The notes under the pieces are model-generated. The model was not told the origin of the DNA. It made no database searches and saw only the letters and a program-made list of their open reading frames with translations. This document shows positions 18,454-26,398 of a DNA stretch of 32,274 nt, piece after piece. A program made the position numbers and the translations under genes. The stretch's first letter is position 1; every line of letters begins with the position of its first letter. This stretch comes from Butyrivibrio sp. (GTDB taxonomy: Bacteria; Bacillota; Clostridia; Lachnospirales; Lachnospiraceae): contig JAILEJ010000494.1 in the NCBI GenBank assembly GCA_024688095.1, positions 1 to 32,274 of the forward strand, in the 5' to 3' direction.

Positions 18454-19086
18454 TTGGCAGAAATGAATCTGGACGAATTGTCCAACACTTATTTTGATAT
18501 ATTAAAGGAACTTGGTAACATTGGTGCCGGAAATGCTACAACTGCGCTTGCACAGATGCTTGGAATGAAGGTTGATATGTCAGTCCCACAGGTAAGACTC
18601 CTTGATTTTAAAGATGTTGGAGATCTTATGGGTGGTGCTGAACAGATTATGGCTGGTATATATCTGGCTATTGAAGGAGATATTGAAGGAAGTATTATGT
18701 TTCTCCTTGGTCAGGTTGCAGCAAGACATCTTGTTGACAGACTTATGATGCAGGATCCAAAACCTGATGAAGAGCCTTTCAATGATGTTGAATTATCAGC
18801 CATGAAAGAAGTTGGTAATATTATTACCGGTTCTTATCTGAATTCATTATCAATGATGACAAATCTTAAAATGTTACCATCTGTACCGTATCTTGCAATA
18901 GATATGGCAGGGGCTATTCTCAGCGTACCGGCAATTGAATTTGGTATGATGGGAGATAAGATCCTTTTAATAGAAACTATGTTTTTTGATGAAGCTTTGA
19001 GTGGATATTTTATTCTTTTACCTGATATGGATGGATATTCAAAGATATTATCATCTCTTGGTATGGGAGATATTACGATAAGCTGA
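18454..19086 (+). CDS. cheC: CheY-P phosphatase CheC
   Basis: TTG start with SD AAGGAGG; two ExxNxxxG motifs (ELGNIGAG, EVGNIITG). Confidence 0.94.
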   Translation: MAEMNLDELSNTYFDILKELGNIGAGNATTALAQMLGMKVDMSVPQVRLLDFKDVGDLMGGAEQIMAGIYLAIEGDIEGSIMFLLGQVAARHLVDRLMMQDPKPDEEPFNDVELSAMKEVGNIITGSYLNSLSMMTNLKMLPSVPYLAIDMAGAILSVPAIEFGMMGDKILLIETMFFDEALSGYFILLPDMDGYSKILSSLGMGDITIS

Positions 19087-19103
19087 TGAAAAGGAGCTAG
19101 CTA

Positions 19104-19589
19104 ATGAGTCAGATTATTAAAGTTGGAATGGCTGATCTGAATATTTGCGTTGCCCCAGATGGAATAACAACTCTGGGTTTGGGCTCCTGTGTAGGCATTG
19201 CAGTAAGAGATCCGGTAACAAAGATTGGCGGACTGGCACATATTATGCTTCCCGATTCCAAAGAAATAAAAAATAATTCTAATATTCCAAAGTTTGCAGA
19301 TACAGGAATTGAAGAATTAATAAAAAGGGTAGTTGCCAAAGGCGCTAATCGAGGAAGGCTGGTTGCCAAGATTGCCGGTGGAGCGCAAATGTTTGCTTTT
19401 CAGTCAAGTAATAATGCGATGAGAGTTGGAGACAGAAATGTTGAAGCATCATTGAAAAAACTAAAAGAATTAAATATACCTGTTCTTGCTAAGGATACAG
19501 GTGATAGTTATGGTAGAACCGTAATTTTTTATCCTGAAAATGGTAATTATGTAATTAGGGCTGTTGGTAAGCCTGAAAAAATCATATGA
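19104..19589 (+). CDS. cheD: Chemoreceptor glutamine deamidase CheD
   Basis: TTLGLGSCVGIAVRDPVTKIGGLAHIMLPD with the catalytic Cys motif; adjacent to cheC. Confidence 0.95.
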   Translation: MSQIIKVGMADLNICVAPDGITTLGLGSCVGIAVRDPVTKIGGLAHIMLPDSKEIKNNSNIPKFADTGIEELIKRVVAKGANRGRLVAKIAGGAQMFAFQSSNNAMRVGDRNVEASLKKLKELNIPVLAKDTGDSYGRTVIFYPENGNYVIRAVGKPEKII

Positions 19590-19936
19590 AACTAAAATTT
19601 GTTAATGAAGCTGAAAAAACAAAATTAATAACACCTTTCGTTACATTATTTGGAACAGCTATTGTTTCAATTGTGACCTTTATCAGAGGTTTTGTGTTTG
19701 GCGAATGGATTGTAATAGTATTTGCCTGTGTACTTATATTTTTGACATTTGGCTTTGTACTAGAAAAAGTTATTGTTCATTTTATGGATGTCAACATGGC
19801 AGAAGAAAGACGTTTAGAAGAAGAGGCTGCTGCAAAAGAGGCTGAAGAAGCCGCTGCAGCAGCAGCTTTAGAAAATGGTGGTGAAATACCGGGTGCTGAT
19901 GAGACAGACAATGATGAAGATAACGAAAAATCATAG
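19586..19936 (+). CDS. Small membrane protein of unknown function, two predicted TM helices and acidic Ala/Glu tail
   Basis: 116 aa; start overlaps cheD stop (ATGA); hydrophobic segments near residues 15-35 and 40-65, then AEERRLEEEAAAKEAEEAAAAAA. Confidence 0.7.
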   Translation: MKLKFVNEAEKTKLITPFVTLFGTAIVSIVTFIRGFVFGEWIVIVFACVLIFLTFGFVLEKVIVHFMDVNMAEERRLEEEAAAKEAEEAAAAAALENGGEIPGADETDNDEDNEKS

Positions 19937-19953
19937 CTGGAGTTGTTTAACTT

Positions 19954-20727
19954 ATGGATGAAGCGAGCAGAAGCAAGTTATGGAATGAATATTCAAAAAC
20001 CAAGTCATCAGAACTGCGTGAAAAACTCATATTGGAGTATGCACCACTTGTTAAGCTGGTAGCAGGAAGACTTTCTATGTATCTTGGTTTTAATGTAGAA
20101 TATGATGATCTGGTTGGTTATGGCATTTTTGGACTTATAGATGCTATTGATAAATTTGATCTTATGAAGGATGTAAAGTTTGAAACTTATGCAAGCCTTC
20201 GTATTCGTGGTGCGATTCTTGATCAGATAAGAAAGATGGACTGGATACCGCGAACAATAAGACAAAGACAGAAAAAGATTGATACTGCCATTAAAGAAAT
20301 AGAAAGAGATACCGGTCACGTGGCTTCTGATGCTGAAATTGCAAAAAAGATGGATATCTCTGAAGATGAGTATGCAAATTGGCAGAATCAGATGAAAGTT
20401 ACAAATGTTGTTTCTCTGAATGAATTTATGGATCAGGGAAGTGATGTTAAGGAAGATGTTAATAATGCTTCAGCTGGATTTATTAAGCCAGAAGAAGCAA
20501 TTGAAAAAGCTGAACTGAAAAAAATGCTTGCAGAAGCTCTAGAGCTCCTTACAGATAAAGAGAAAAAAGTTATTTTGCTCTATTATTATGAAGAACTTAC
20601 TTTGAAGGAAATAAGCAATGTTCTTGAAGTATCAGAGTCAAGAGTTTCTCAATTGCACACGAGAGCTTTACAGAAAATGAGAGAAAAACTAGGTAAATAT
20701 CTCGGTATCTTAACAGAACTCAGATAA
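19954..20727 (+). CDS. fliA: RNA polymerase sigma-28 factor (FliA/SigD/WhiG)
   Basis: Region 2 (VEYDDLVGYGIFGLIDAIDKFD...FETYASLRIRGAILDQIRKMDWIPR) and region 4 (LTLKEISNVLEVSESRVSQLHTRAL). Confidence 0.96.
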   Translation: MDEASRSKLWNEYSKTKSSELREKLILEYAPLVKLVAGRLSMYLGFNVEYDDLVGYGIFGLIDAIDKFDLMKDVKFETYASLRIRGAILDQIRKMDWIPRTIRQRQKKIDTAIKEIERDTGHVASDAEIAKKMDISEDEYANWQNQMKVTNVVSLNEFMDQGSDVKEDVNNASAGFIKPEEAIEKAELKKMLAEALELLTDKEKKVILLYYYEELTLKEISNVLEVSESRVSQLHTRALQKMREKLGKYLGILTELR

Positions 20728-20746
20728 TTCAATTTGGGGAGATAAT

Positions 20747-22330
20747 ATGAACGGATATTTTAATCTTGTGATAACGGATAAAGGGACAGCTCTAAAAGTT
20801 TATCCACCTACGGATGGTGGTGAAAATCTTGATGTCAATATTGTTAGGGATTATCTTGACGACCTGAAAATTGAATACGATGTAGTTGTAATTAATGATG
20901 CTGTGACAGAAGCAAGCGGAGAACCTGTTTTTTTTAATGAGGCTAAGATTATGCCTGTTAGAGAAAATTACAGGCTTGATGTTTCAAAAGATAAGATGAC
21001 TGTCACAGCTGTTTTTTATCCTCCTTCAGAAGGTGCTGAACTTATGACAGAGGATGAGGTTATAAAAGACCTTCAATATAGAAAAATCACTTATGGAGTA
21101 GATGTGGATGCAATCCACGAATTTTTTTTAAAAAGAGATTATTGTAAAGAAATTGTCATTGCTAAGGGCCTTGAAGTCAGAGAAGGTCATAATGCATATG
21201 TGGAATATAAATTTAATGTTAATCTGCGCCCAAAACCAACACTTAGGGAAGATGGAAGCGTCGATTATTTTCATCTGAATTTGATTAATAACTGTGAGGA
21301 GGGGGATGTTCTTGCTATTCTTCATATGGAAGACAGAGGAGATCCTGGAATTAATATTTACAATGATGCAATAAAGCCTCATACAGTTAAATCAGCAATA
21401 TTAAAATATGGCAAAAATGTCAATATTAATGAAGAAAAAACAGAGCTTACAGCAGCTACATCAGGACATGTTACCTTAAAAGAAGGTAAAGTAACTGTTT
21501 CTAATGTAATGACTCTTGAAAATGTTGATGTTTCAACAGGTAATATTGAGTATGAAGGCAGTGTTCAGGTTAATGGAATAGTTGCTTCAGGCTTTTCTAT
21601 AAAAGCTGGTGGAAACATTCATATTAAAGGAATAGTTGAAGGTGCTGAACTTAATTCTGGTGCAGATGTTATTCTTGAGCGTGGAATAAATGGAATGGGG
21701 AAGGGTAAGATTACTGCTGAAGGTAATCTTGTTACCAAATTTATTGAAAATGCCACTGTACAGGTTAAGGGTTCTGTTACATCAGAATCAATAATGCATG
21801 CAACAATATTTGCTGGAACAGAGGTCAATGTATCAGGACGCAAAGGTTTTATCGCAGGCGGAAGAGTATGTGCAGGGGAAAAGGTTTCGGCAAAGGCGTT
21901 AGGTTCTGAAATGGGTGCTAATACACTTATTGAAGTCGGAGTAGATCCTACTTTGAAAATAAGAATGAAAGAATTGCAAAAGGGTCTTGTAGAAGCTCAG
22001 AAAAAACTTGAAACTATAAAGCCTACACTTGAAGGAATAACAAAAAAGATAAAATCTGGTGCAAAGTTTACTCCAGAGCAGTTACAATATGCACAGCAGG
22101 TAAATCTTATTAATAAGACATTAAATCAGAAAATTGCAAAGGATTCTGAAGAATTTACCCAGTTACAGGAAAAATTTGCTGATTCAAAGAATGCCGAAGT
22201 ACTTGTCGAAGACAATGCTTATCCTGGAATAACCGTGACAATTGGGGAAATGTCAATGGTTGTCAAGAAAAATGTAAAATATAGTAGATTTGTTTTAAAA
22301 GATGGTGATGTAAAAATCACTCCTTTCTGA
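20747..22330 (+). CDS. FapA family (DUF342) protein
   Basis: 527 aa; beta-helical repeat core (GNIEYEGSVQVNGIVASGFSIKAGGNIHIKGIVEGAEL...) plus coiled-coil C-terminus, typical of DUF342/FapA. Confidence 0.88.
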   Translation: MNGYFNLVITDKGTALKVYPPTDGGENLDVNIVRDYLDDLKIEYDVVVINDAVTEASGEPVFFNEAKIMPVRENYRLDVSKDKMTVTAVFYPPSEGAELMTEDEVIKDLQYRKITYGVDVDAIHEFFLKRDYCKEIVIAKGLEVREGHNAYVEYKFNVNLRPKPTLREDGSVDYFHLNLINNCEEGDVLAILHMEDRGDPGINIYNDAIKPHTVKSAILKYGKNVNINEEKTELTAATSGHVTLKEGKVTVSNVMTLENVDVSTGNIEYEGSVQVNGIVASGFSIKAGGNIHIKGIVEGAELNSGADVILERGINGMGKGKITAEGNLVTKFIENATVQVKGSVTSESIMHATIFAGTEVNVSGRKGFIAGGRVCAGEKVSAKALGSEMGANTLIEVGVDPTLKIRMKELQKGLVEAQKKLETIKPTLEGITKKIKSGAKFTPEQLQYAQQVNLINKTLNQKIAKDSEEFTQLQEKFADSKNAEVLVEDNAYPGITVTIGEMSMVVKKNVKYSRFVLKDGDVKITPF

Positions 22331-22356
22331 TACAATAAATTTGGGGAGGTGACTGC

Positions 22357-22743
22357 ATGTCTATAAACAGGGTAGATCTACAGGGAACTATTGTAAGAAC
22401 CAGTGATGTAAGTCATTTAAAACAAGTTGATGATGGGGCAAAAGGGCTGACTGACCAGATTAATTTTCAAAATCAATTCGACAAAGAGGTTAATCAGCGT
22501 TATAATTCTGTCCAGGAGAAAGAAAATGCCGACTTTGGCAATAAGAAATTTGATGCTAAAGAAAAGGGGAGTAATGAGTATCATAAAAACGAAGGCGGCA
22601 AAGACAAAGAAAAAGAAGAGAAAAATAAAGAAAATTTGGGGAGAACAGCTAAAGAGCTTGAGCGAATGGCTGGAACTATGATTAAAAAAGACGGTAAGCC
22701 AATTGATTTGGAAATATCGTCGGGGTTCGATTTTAAGATATAA
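22357..22743 (+). CDS. Small charged hypothetical protein
   Basis: 128 aa, SD GGGGAGGTG, Lys/Glu/Asn-rich centre; no recognised domain. Confidence 0.65.
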   Translation: MSINRVDLQGTIVRTSDVSHLKQVDDGAKGLTDQINFQNQFDKEVNQRYNSVQEKENADFGNKKFDAKEKGSNEYHKNEGGKDKEKEEKNKENLGRTAKELERMAGTMIKKDGKPIDLEISSGFDFKI

Positions 22744-22764
22744 TATTTACATGGGATGGGGAGT

Positions 22765-24318
22765 ATGATCAGCGCTACAGAAATAATAATTATTGTTGCC
22801 GGTTTTTTGGCGGTAATATTAGGGTTCATTATTCCTGCAGGTACATCCAGGAAGGATGGTGACTGGCAGGGAAATGGTGATACAGATGGACTTTCCGGCA
22901 AAAATCTTGACAATGTTAAAAATTCAATAGACACTATGGTTGAGGCATCTCTTGAGGATGCCTTTTTGAAGTATGAAAGACGCCTTGATCGCCTTACAAA
23001 TGAGAAAATTTCAGCTATAAATGAGTATTATGAAACTGTTATGAAGGACATTCATGGTAACCATGAAGAAGTTATGTTTATGTATGATATGCTTAATAAT
23101 AAGCATAAAAATCTAAAGAATACAGTTTCAGAAGTAACTCAGAAAGCCAGAGAAGCCAAGGAAGCAGCAAGAGAAGCACAGGATATTGCGTCAAAGGTTC
23201 CATCGATAAAAAATAATGTTTCAAATATCAGTATGGAAAGAAATATTGATAGATCAGATGACGTAGTTTCTGATAATCTAAGTGGAAATTCAGATGCAAA
23301 ATCAGGCATTTCAAGAATAAGAGAAAGTTATGATGAAGAAAAGAGAGTTGTTTATCCTGCTAATAACAGAAGTGTTGAAAAGCCTTCATCAGAGGAACTT
23401 AGAAATTCTGACTGGTCCGCAGTTCTTTCACGTAATATAAAGAAGGAAAGGGCTTTAAGCACAGCATCATTTGAAGAAGGGGACAGAAGAGATACACTTG
23501 TAGAAGAATCTTTAAAGGAAAGAGTAAAAGAAGAAAAAAATGATACGGTTAATGTCGATACTGAAATTTCTTCAGAACAAAACGTATCACAGACAGTTAC
23601 AGATGATATTTTTGCTCCACTTGAACTTGCTGCAGCCAAAAAAGTTAATGTTTCATCTAACAGTTTTTCTGGAAAACTTAAGGATGCTCTTAAAGAAGAA
23701 CTTGTCGATGAAGTTAGAAAAGCATCAGAAACCGCTGATTTAACATCAGAAAAATCACATGATGAGATATCTATGGATTCATATTATCTTGATGAAGATA
23801 CTTCTGTAAATATATCACGTGAAGATAATAATAAATTAGATGATAAACAGATTGAAAATAATGCATTAAAGGATTTAAAAGCCTTTGATGGTATGCATTC
23901 TGATAGTGAAGCATCAGTTATAAGTCAGATGCCCGCACAGTTATCAGAGCCTGTAATAAATCAGATGCCTGCACAAGCATCAGAGCCTGTAATAAATCAG
24001 ATGCCTGTACAAACTGTAGAACCGGTGGTGAATCAGGTACAGTCTAAAGAGCAGGATTCAGTTACACCAAATAGTGATAAGTCTTCAAAGGTTGTTAATA
24101 TTGCTACAGCTAAGGATATTGATTCAAAGAAGAATGTCGCTGAGGAGCAGACAGTTAAAACTTCCAATGATCCTATGTCACAGAATAAGCAGATTCTGGA
24201 AATGCATAAGGCAGGAAAATCAAATATGGTTATTGCCAGAGAACTTGGAGTTGGTATTGGAGAAGTAAAGCTTGTAGTTGATCTTTCAACCAAGCATAAA
24301 AGAGCGAGGCAGGGATAA
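22765..24318 (+). CDS. Membrane-anchored coiled-coil protein with C-terminal HTH-like segment (SwrB/YlxL-like candidate)
   Basis: N-terminal TM MISATEIIIIVAGFLAVILGFIIPAG, coiled coil, low-complexity centre, C-terminal ILEMHKAGKSNMVIARELGVGIGEVKLVVDL. SD GGGGAG favours ATG 22765 over 22756. Lies between sigma-28 and rpsB, as swrB does in B. subtilis. Confidence 0.6.
   Translation: MISATEIIIIVAGFLAVILGFIIPAGTSRKDGDWQGNGDTDGLSGKNLDNVKNSIDTMVEASLEDAFLKYERRLDRLTNEKISAINEYYETVMKDIHGNHEEVMFMYDMLNNKHKNLKNTVSEVTQKAREAKEAAREAQDIASKVPSIKNNVSNISMERNIDRSDDVVSDNLSGNSDAKSGISRIRESYDEEKRVVYPANNRSVEKPSSEELRNSDWSAVLSRNIKKERALSTASFEEGDRRDTLVEESLKERVKEEKNDTVNVDTEISSEQNVSQTVTDDIFAPLELAAAKKVNVSSNSFSGKLKDALKEELVDEVRKASETADLTSEKSHDEISMDSYYLDEDTSVNISREDNNKLDDKQIENNALKDLKAFDGMHSDSEASVISQMPAQLSEPVINQMPAQASEPVINQMPVQTVEPVVNQVQSKEQDSVTPNSDKSSKVVNIATAKDIDSKKNVAEEQTVKTSNDPMSQNKQILEMHKAGKSNMVIARELGVGIGEVKLVVDLSTKHKRARQG
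23920..24027 (+). repeat. Three tandem 36-bp (12-aa) repeats inside the SwrB-like ORF
   Basis: ISQMPAQLSEPV / INQMPAQASEPV / INQMPVQTVEPV at 23920-23955, 23956-23991 and 23992-24027. Confidence 0.9.
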
Positions 24319-24328
24319 TTGAGTTATT

Positions 24329-24352
24329 CTAATATAGAATATTAGTTTTTTG
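24329..24352 (+). terminator. AT-rich terminator-like hairpin at the end of the motility operon
   Basis: CTAATAT (24329-24335), loop AGA, ATATTAG (24339-24345), then TTTTTT; follows the SwrB-like stop codon. Confidence 0.5.
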
Positions 24353-24378
24353 ATGGAAATTAATATTTTATATATAAT
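24350..24378 (+). promoter_or_regulatory. Sigma-A type promoter for the MltG-like gene
   Basis: TTGATG (24350-24355), 17-nt spacer, TATAAT (24373-24378). Confidence 0.65.
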
Positions 24379-24404
24379 TGCATCGAGGGGAGACATTAAA
24401 GCTT

Positions 24405-25277
24405 ATGAAATTAAAGTATTACCTCCGTGGTATGGGGGCTGGGATGATATTTGCAGCGCTTGTTCTTGGTGTTGCACTTAATGGGAGAGAAGAAACTCTT
24501 AGCGATTCTGAAATTATAGAGAGAGCTATGGAGCTTGGTATGGTTCAAAGCAGTAGTGGTATTATTACCGATAGCCTGGAAGAATCAGAATCAGGAGAAA
24601 ATGACGATGAAGAAAATGAATCTGCATCCAGTACGCAGTTATCTACGGAAGGAAAAGAAATATCTGAAGAAGTCAACGAGACGGAGTTTGTATCAGACGA
24701 GACAGTTTCTGAAATTTCTAAAGAAGCGGAAGAAGGAACGAGCAAGGAAGAAGAAACTTCAGAAAGTGCTGAAGTTACTGAAAATAAGAACCATGAGAAC
24801 CTCGTTTCATCGGTTGAAACACAGGAACAGGAAGTAGAAACCGTTGCAGCTGATGTTTCAAGCAGTGTAACAGAATCAGCTTCAGCACAGACAGCGTCAT
24901 CAGTTTCTGCGTCTACCGCTAATGCTTCTGTGGAAGTTCAAACAGAGACAGCGGGCAGTGCAGCCTCTGAATCATCTGTTGCCGATGTAAGCGATACCGA
25001 AATTCAGGAAAATGAATCAGTACAGGCAAGTGCTGAAGAAATTGCAGCAGCTGCTGCATCTGCAGATGTTCATTATATAGTTGTTGTTATACCAGGGGGG
25101 TCAGGTTCAGATACAGCCTCACAGGTTTTGCAAAATGCGGGGCTTGTTGATTCTGCATATACCTTTAACAGATTTCTTATTGATAAAGGTATGGACAGAA
25201 AAATTCATTCTGGAACTAAACAGATTCCAGCTGGTTCAAGTTATGAACAGATTGCGGCTATTATTTGTAATGGCTGA
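24405..25277 (+). CDS. Secreted or anchored protein with acidic Ser/Thr/Glu stalk and MltG/YceG N-terminal-like domain, no transglycosylase catalytic domain
   Basis: Signal anchor MKLKYYLRGMGAGMIFAALVLGVALN; low-complexity acidic middle; C-terminal IPGGSGSDTASQVLQNAGLVDSAYTFNRFLIDKGMDRKIHSGTKQIPAGSSYEQIAAII. ATG 24405 preferred over ORF start 24378, which lies within the promoter -10. Confidence 0.65.
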   Translation: MKLKYYLRGMGAGMIFAALVLGVALNGREETLSDSEIIERAMELGMVQSSSGIITDSLEESESGENDDEENESASSTQLSTEGKEISEEVNETEFVSDETVSEISKEAEEGTSKEEETSESAEVTENKNHENLVSSVETQEQEVETVAADVSSSVTESASAQTASSVSASTANASVEVQTETAGSAASESSVADVSDTEIQENESVQASAEEIAAAAASADVHYIVVVIPGGSGSDTASQVLQNAGLVDSAYTFNRFLIDKGMDRKIHSGTKQIPAGSSYEQIAAIICNG

Positions 25278-25315
25278 TCAGACAGTATTATTAGAATTTG
25301 ATTATATATGAAATA

Positions 25316-25366
25316 ATTCCTCTGTTTTAGAACAATCGAGATTGTAAAAAAGCAGAGGATTTTTTT
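25316..25366 (+). terminator. Rho-independent terminator after the MltG-like gene
   Basis: TCCTCTG (25318-25324) pairs with CAGAGGA (25353-25359), followed by TTTTTTT; a nested ACAATcgagATTGT hairpin lies in the loop. Confidence 0.75.
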
Positions 25367-25375
25367 ATTTTTATA

Positions 25376-25404
25376 TTGAAAATTGAAATACACTATGATA
25401 TATT
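25376..25404 (+). promoter_or_regulatory. Putative rpsB-tsf promoter
   Basis: TTGAAA (25376-25381), 17-nt spacer, TATATT (25399-25404), directly after the terminator. Confidence 0.45.
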
Positions 25405-25451
25405 TATAAAGCTGTGGTCTAATATTAAGATTGCAGAAAATAAAATAAACA

Positions 25452-25570
25452 CGCATTTCCGTTTCTGCTTCGGTGTCAGTAATTCTGATAGGGCAGGGCC
25501 TGTGTATGGGAATAACGCCTCTTGTACATGTTTGAACGGCTAAGGGATGCGGAAGTTTGATTAACCAATT
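25452..25570 (+). ncRNA. Candidate structured 5' leader of rpsB (S2 autoregulatory leader candidate)
   Basis: Locally GC-rich block between promoter and rpsB RBS; ATTTCCG (25455-25461) can pair with CGGAAGT (25550-25556), enclosing about 90 nt. Confidence 0.45.
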
Positions 25571-25582
25571 GGAGGTATTAAA

Positions 25583-26320
25583 ATGAGCGTTGTATCAATG
25601 AAACAGTTACTTGAAGCAGGTGTTCACTTTGGACATCAGACAAGAAGATGGAATCCTAAAATGGCTCCTTACATCTTCACAGAGAGAAATGGTATCCACA
25701 TTATCGATCTTCAGAAATCAGTAGTTAAGGTTGATGAAGCTTACAGAGCAGTTTTTGAAATTGCAGAGCAGGGTGGAACAATCCTTTTCGTAGGAACAAA
25801 GAAGCAGGCACAGGATGCTGTTAAGACAGAAGCTGAGCGTTGTGGAATGTACTACATCAACGAGAGATGGCTTGGTGGAGAACTTACAAACTTCAGAACA
25901 ATTCAGACAAGAATTGAAAGAATGAAGAAGATTGAGAAGATGCAGGAAGATGGAACATTTGATGTTCTTCCTAAGAAGGAAGTTGCTGGTCTTAAGAAGG
26001 AACTTGAGAAACTTCAGAAGAACCTTGGCGGAATCAGAGACATGAAGAGAATTCCAGATGCTATCTTCGTAGTAGATCCTAAGAAGGAAAGAATCTGTGT
26101 TCAGGAAGCTCATACACTTGGAATTACACTTATTGGTATCGGTGATACAAACTGTGATCCAGAAGAGCTTGATTTCATCATTCCAGGTAATGATGATGCT
26201 ATCAGAGCTGTAAAGCTTATCGTTGGTAAGATGGCAGATGCTGTTATCGAAGCTAAGCAGGGTGCTGAAGAAGTTGCTCCTGTTGAAGAAGCTGAAGCTA
26301 CTGAAGAAGTTGCAGAGTAA
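25583..26320 (+). CDS. rpsB: 30S ribosomal protein S2
   Basis: [44 protein letters not shown]. Confidence 0.98.
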   Translation: MSVVSMKQLLEAGVHFGHQTRRWNPKMAPYIFTERNGIHIIDLQKSVVKVDEAYRAVFEIAEQGGTILFVGTKKQAQDAVKTEAERCGMYYINERWLGGELTNFRTIQTRIERMKKIEKMQEDGTFDVLPKKEVAGLKKELEKLQKNLGGIRDMKRIPDAIFVVDPKKERICVQEAHTLGITLIGIGDTNCDPEELDFIIPGNDDAIRAVKLIVGKMADAVIEAKQGAEEVAPVEEAEATEEVAE

Positions 26321-26340
26321 TTATTAAAGAAAGATAATAT

Positions 26341-26367
26341 AGAGCCATGCCGGTTTTGCATGGCTCT
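26341..26367 (+). terminator. Perfect stem-loop between rpsB and tsf (attenuator or processing element)
   Basis: AGAGCCATGC (26341-26350), loop CGGTTTT, GCATGGCTCT (26358-26367); only a short T-poor tail (TGTAAATT). Confidence 0.6.
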
Positions 26368-26398
26368 TGTAAATTAAAAATATTCGGAGGATATATAA

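Noticed and set aside
24535-24837. + strand ORF (MVWFKAVVVLL...) overlapping the MltG-like gene in another frame
   Set aside because: Lys/Arg-rich translation is a frame shadow of the acidic GAA/GAG-rich stalk; no SD.
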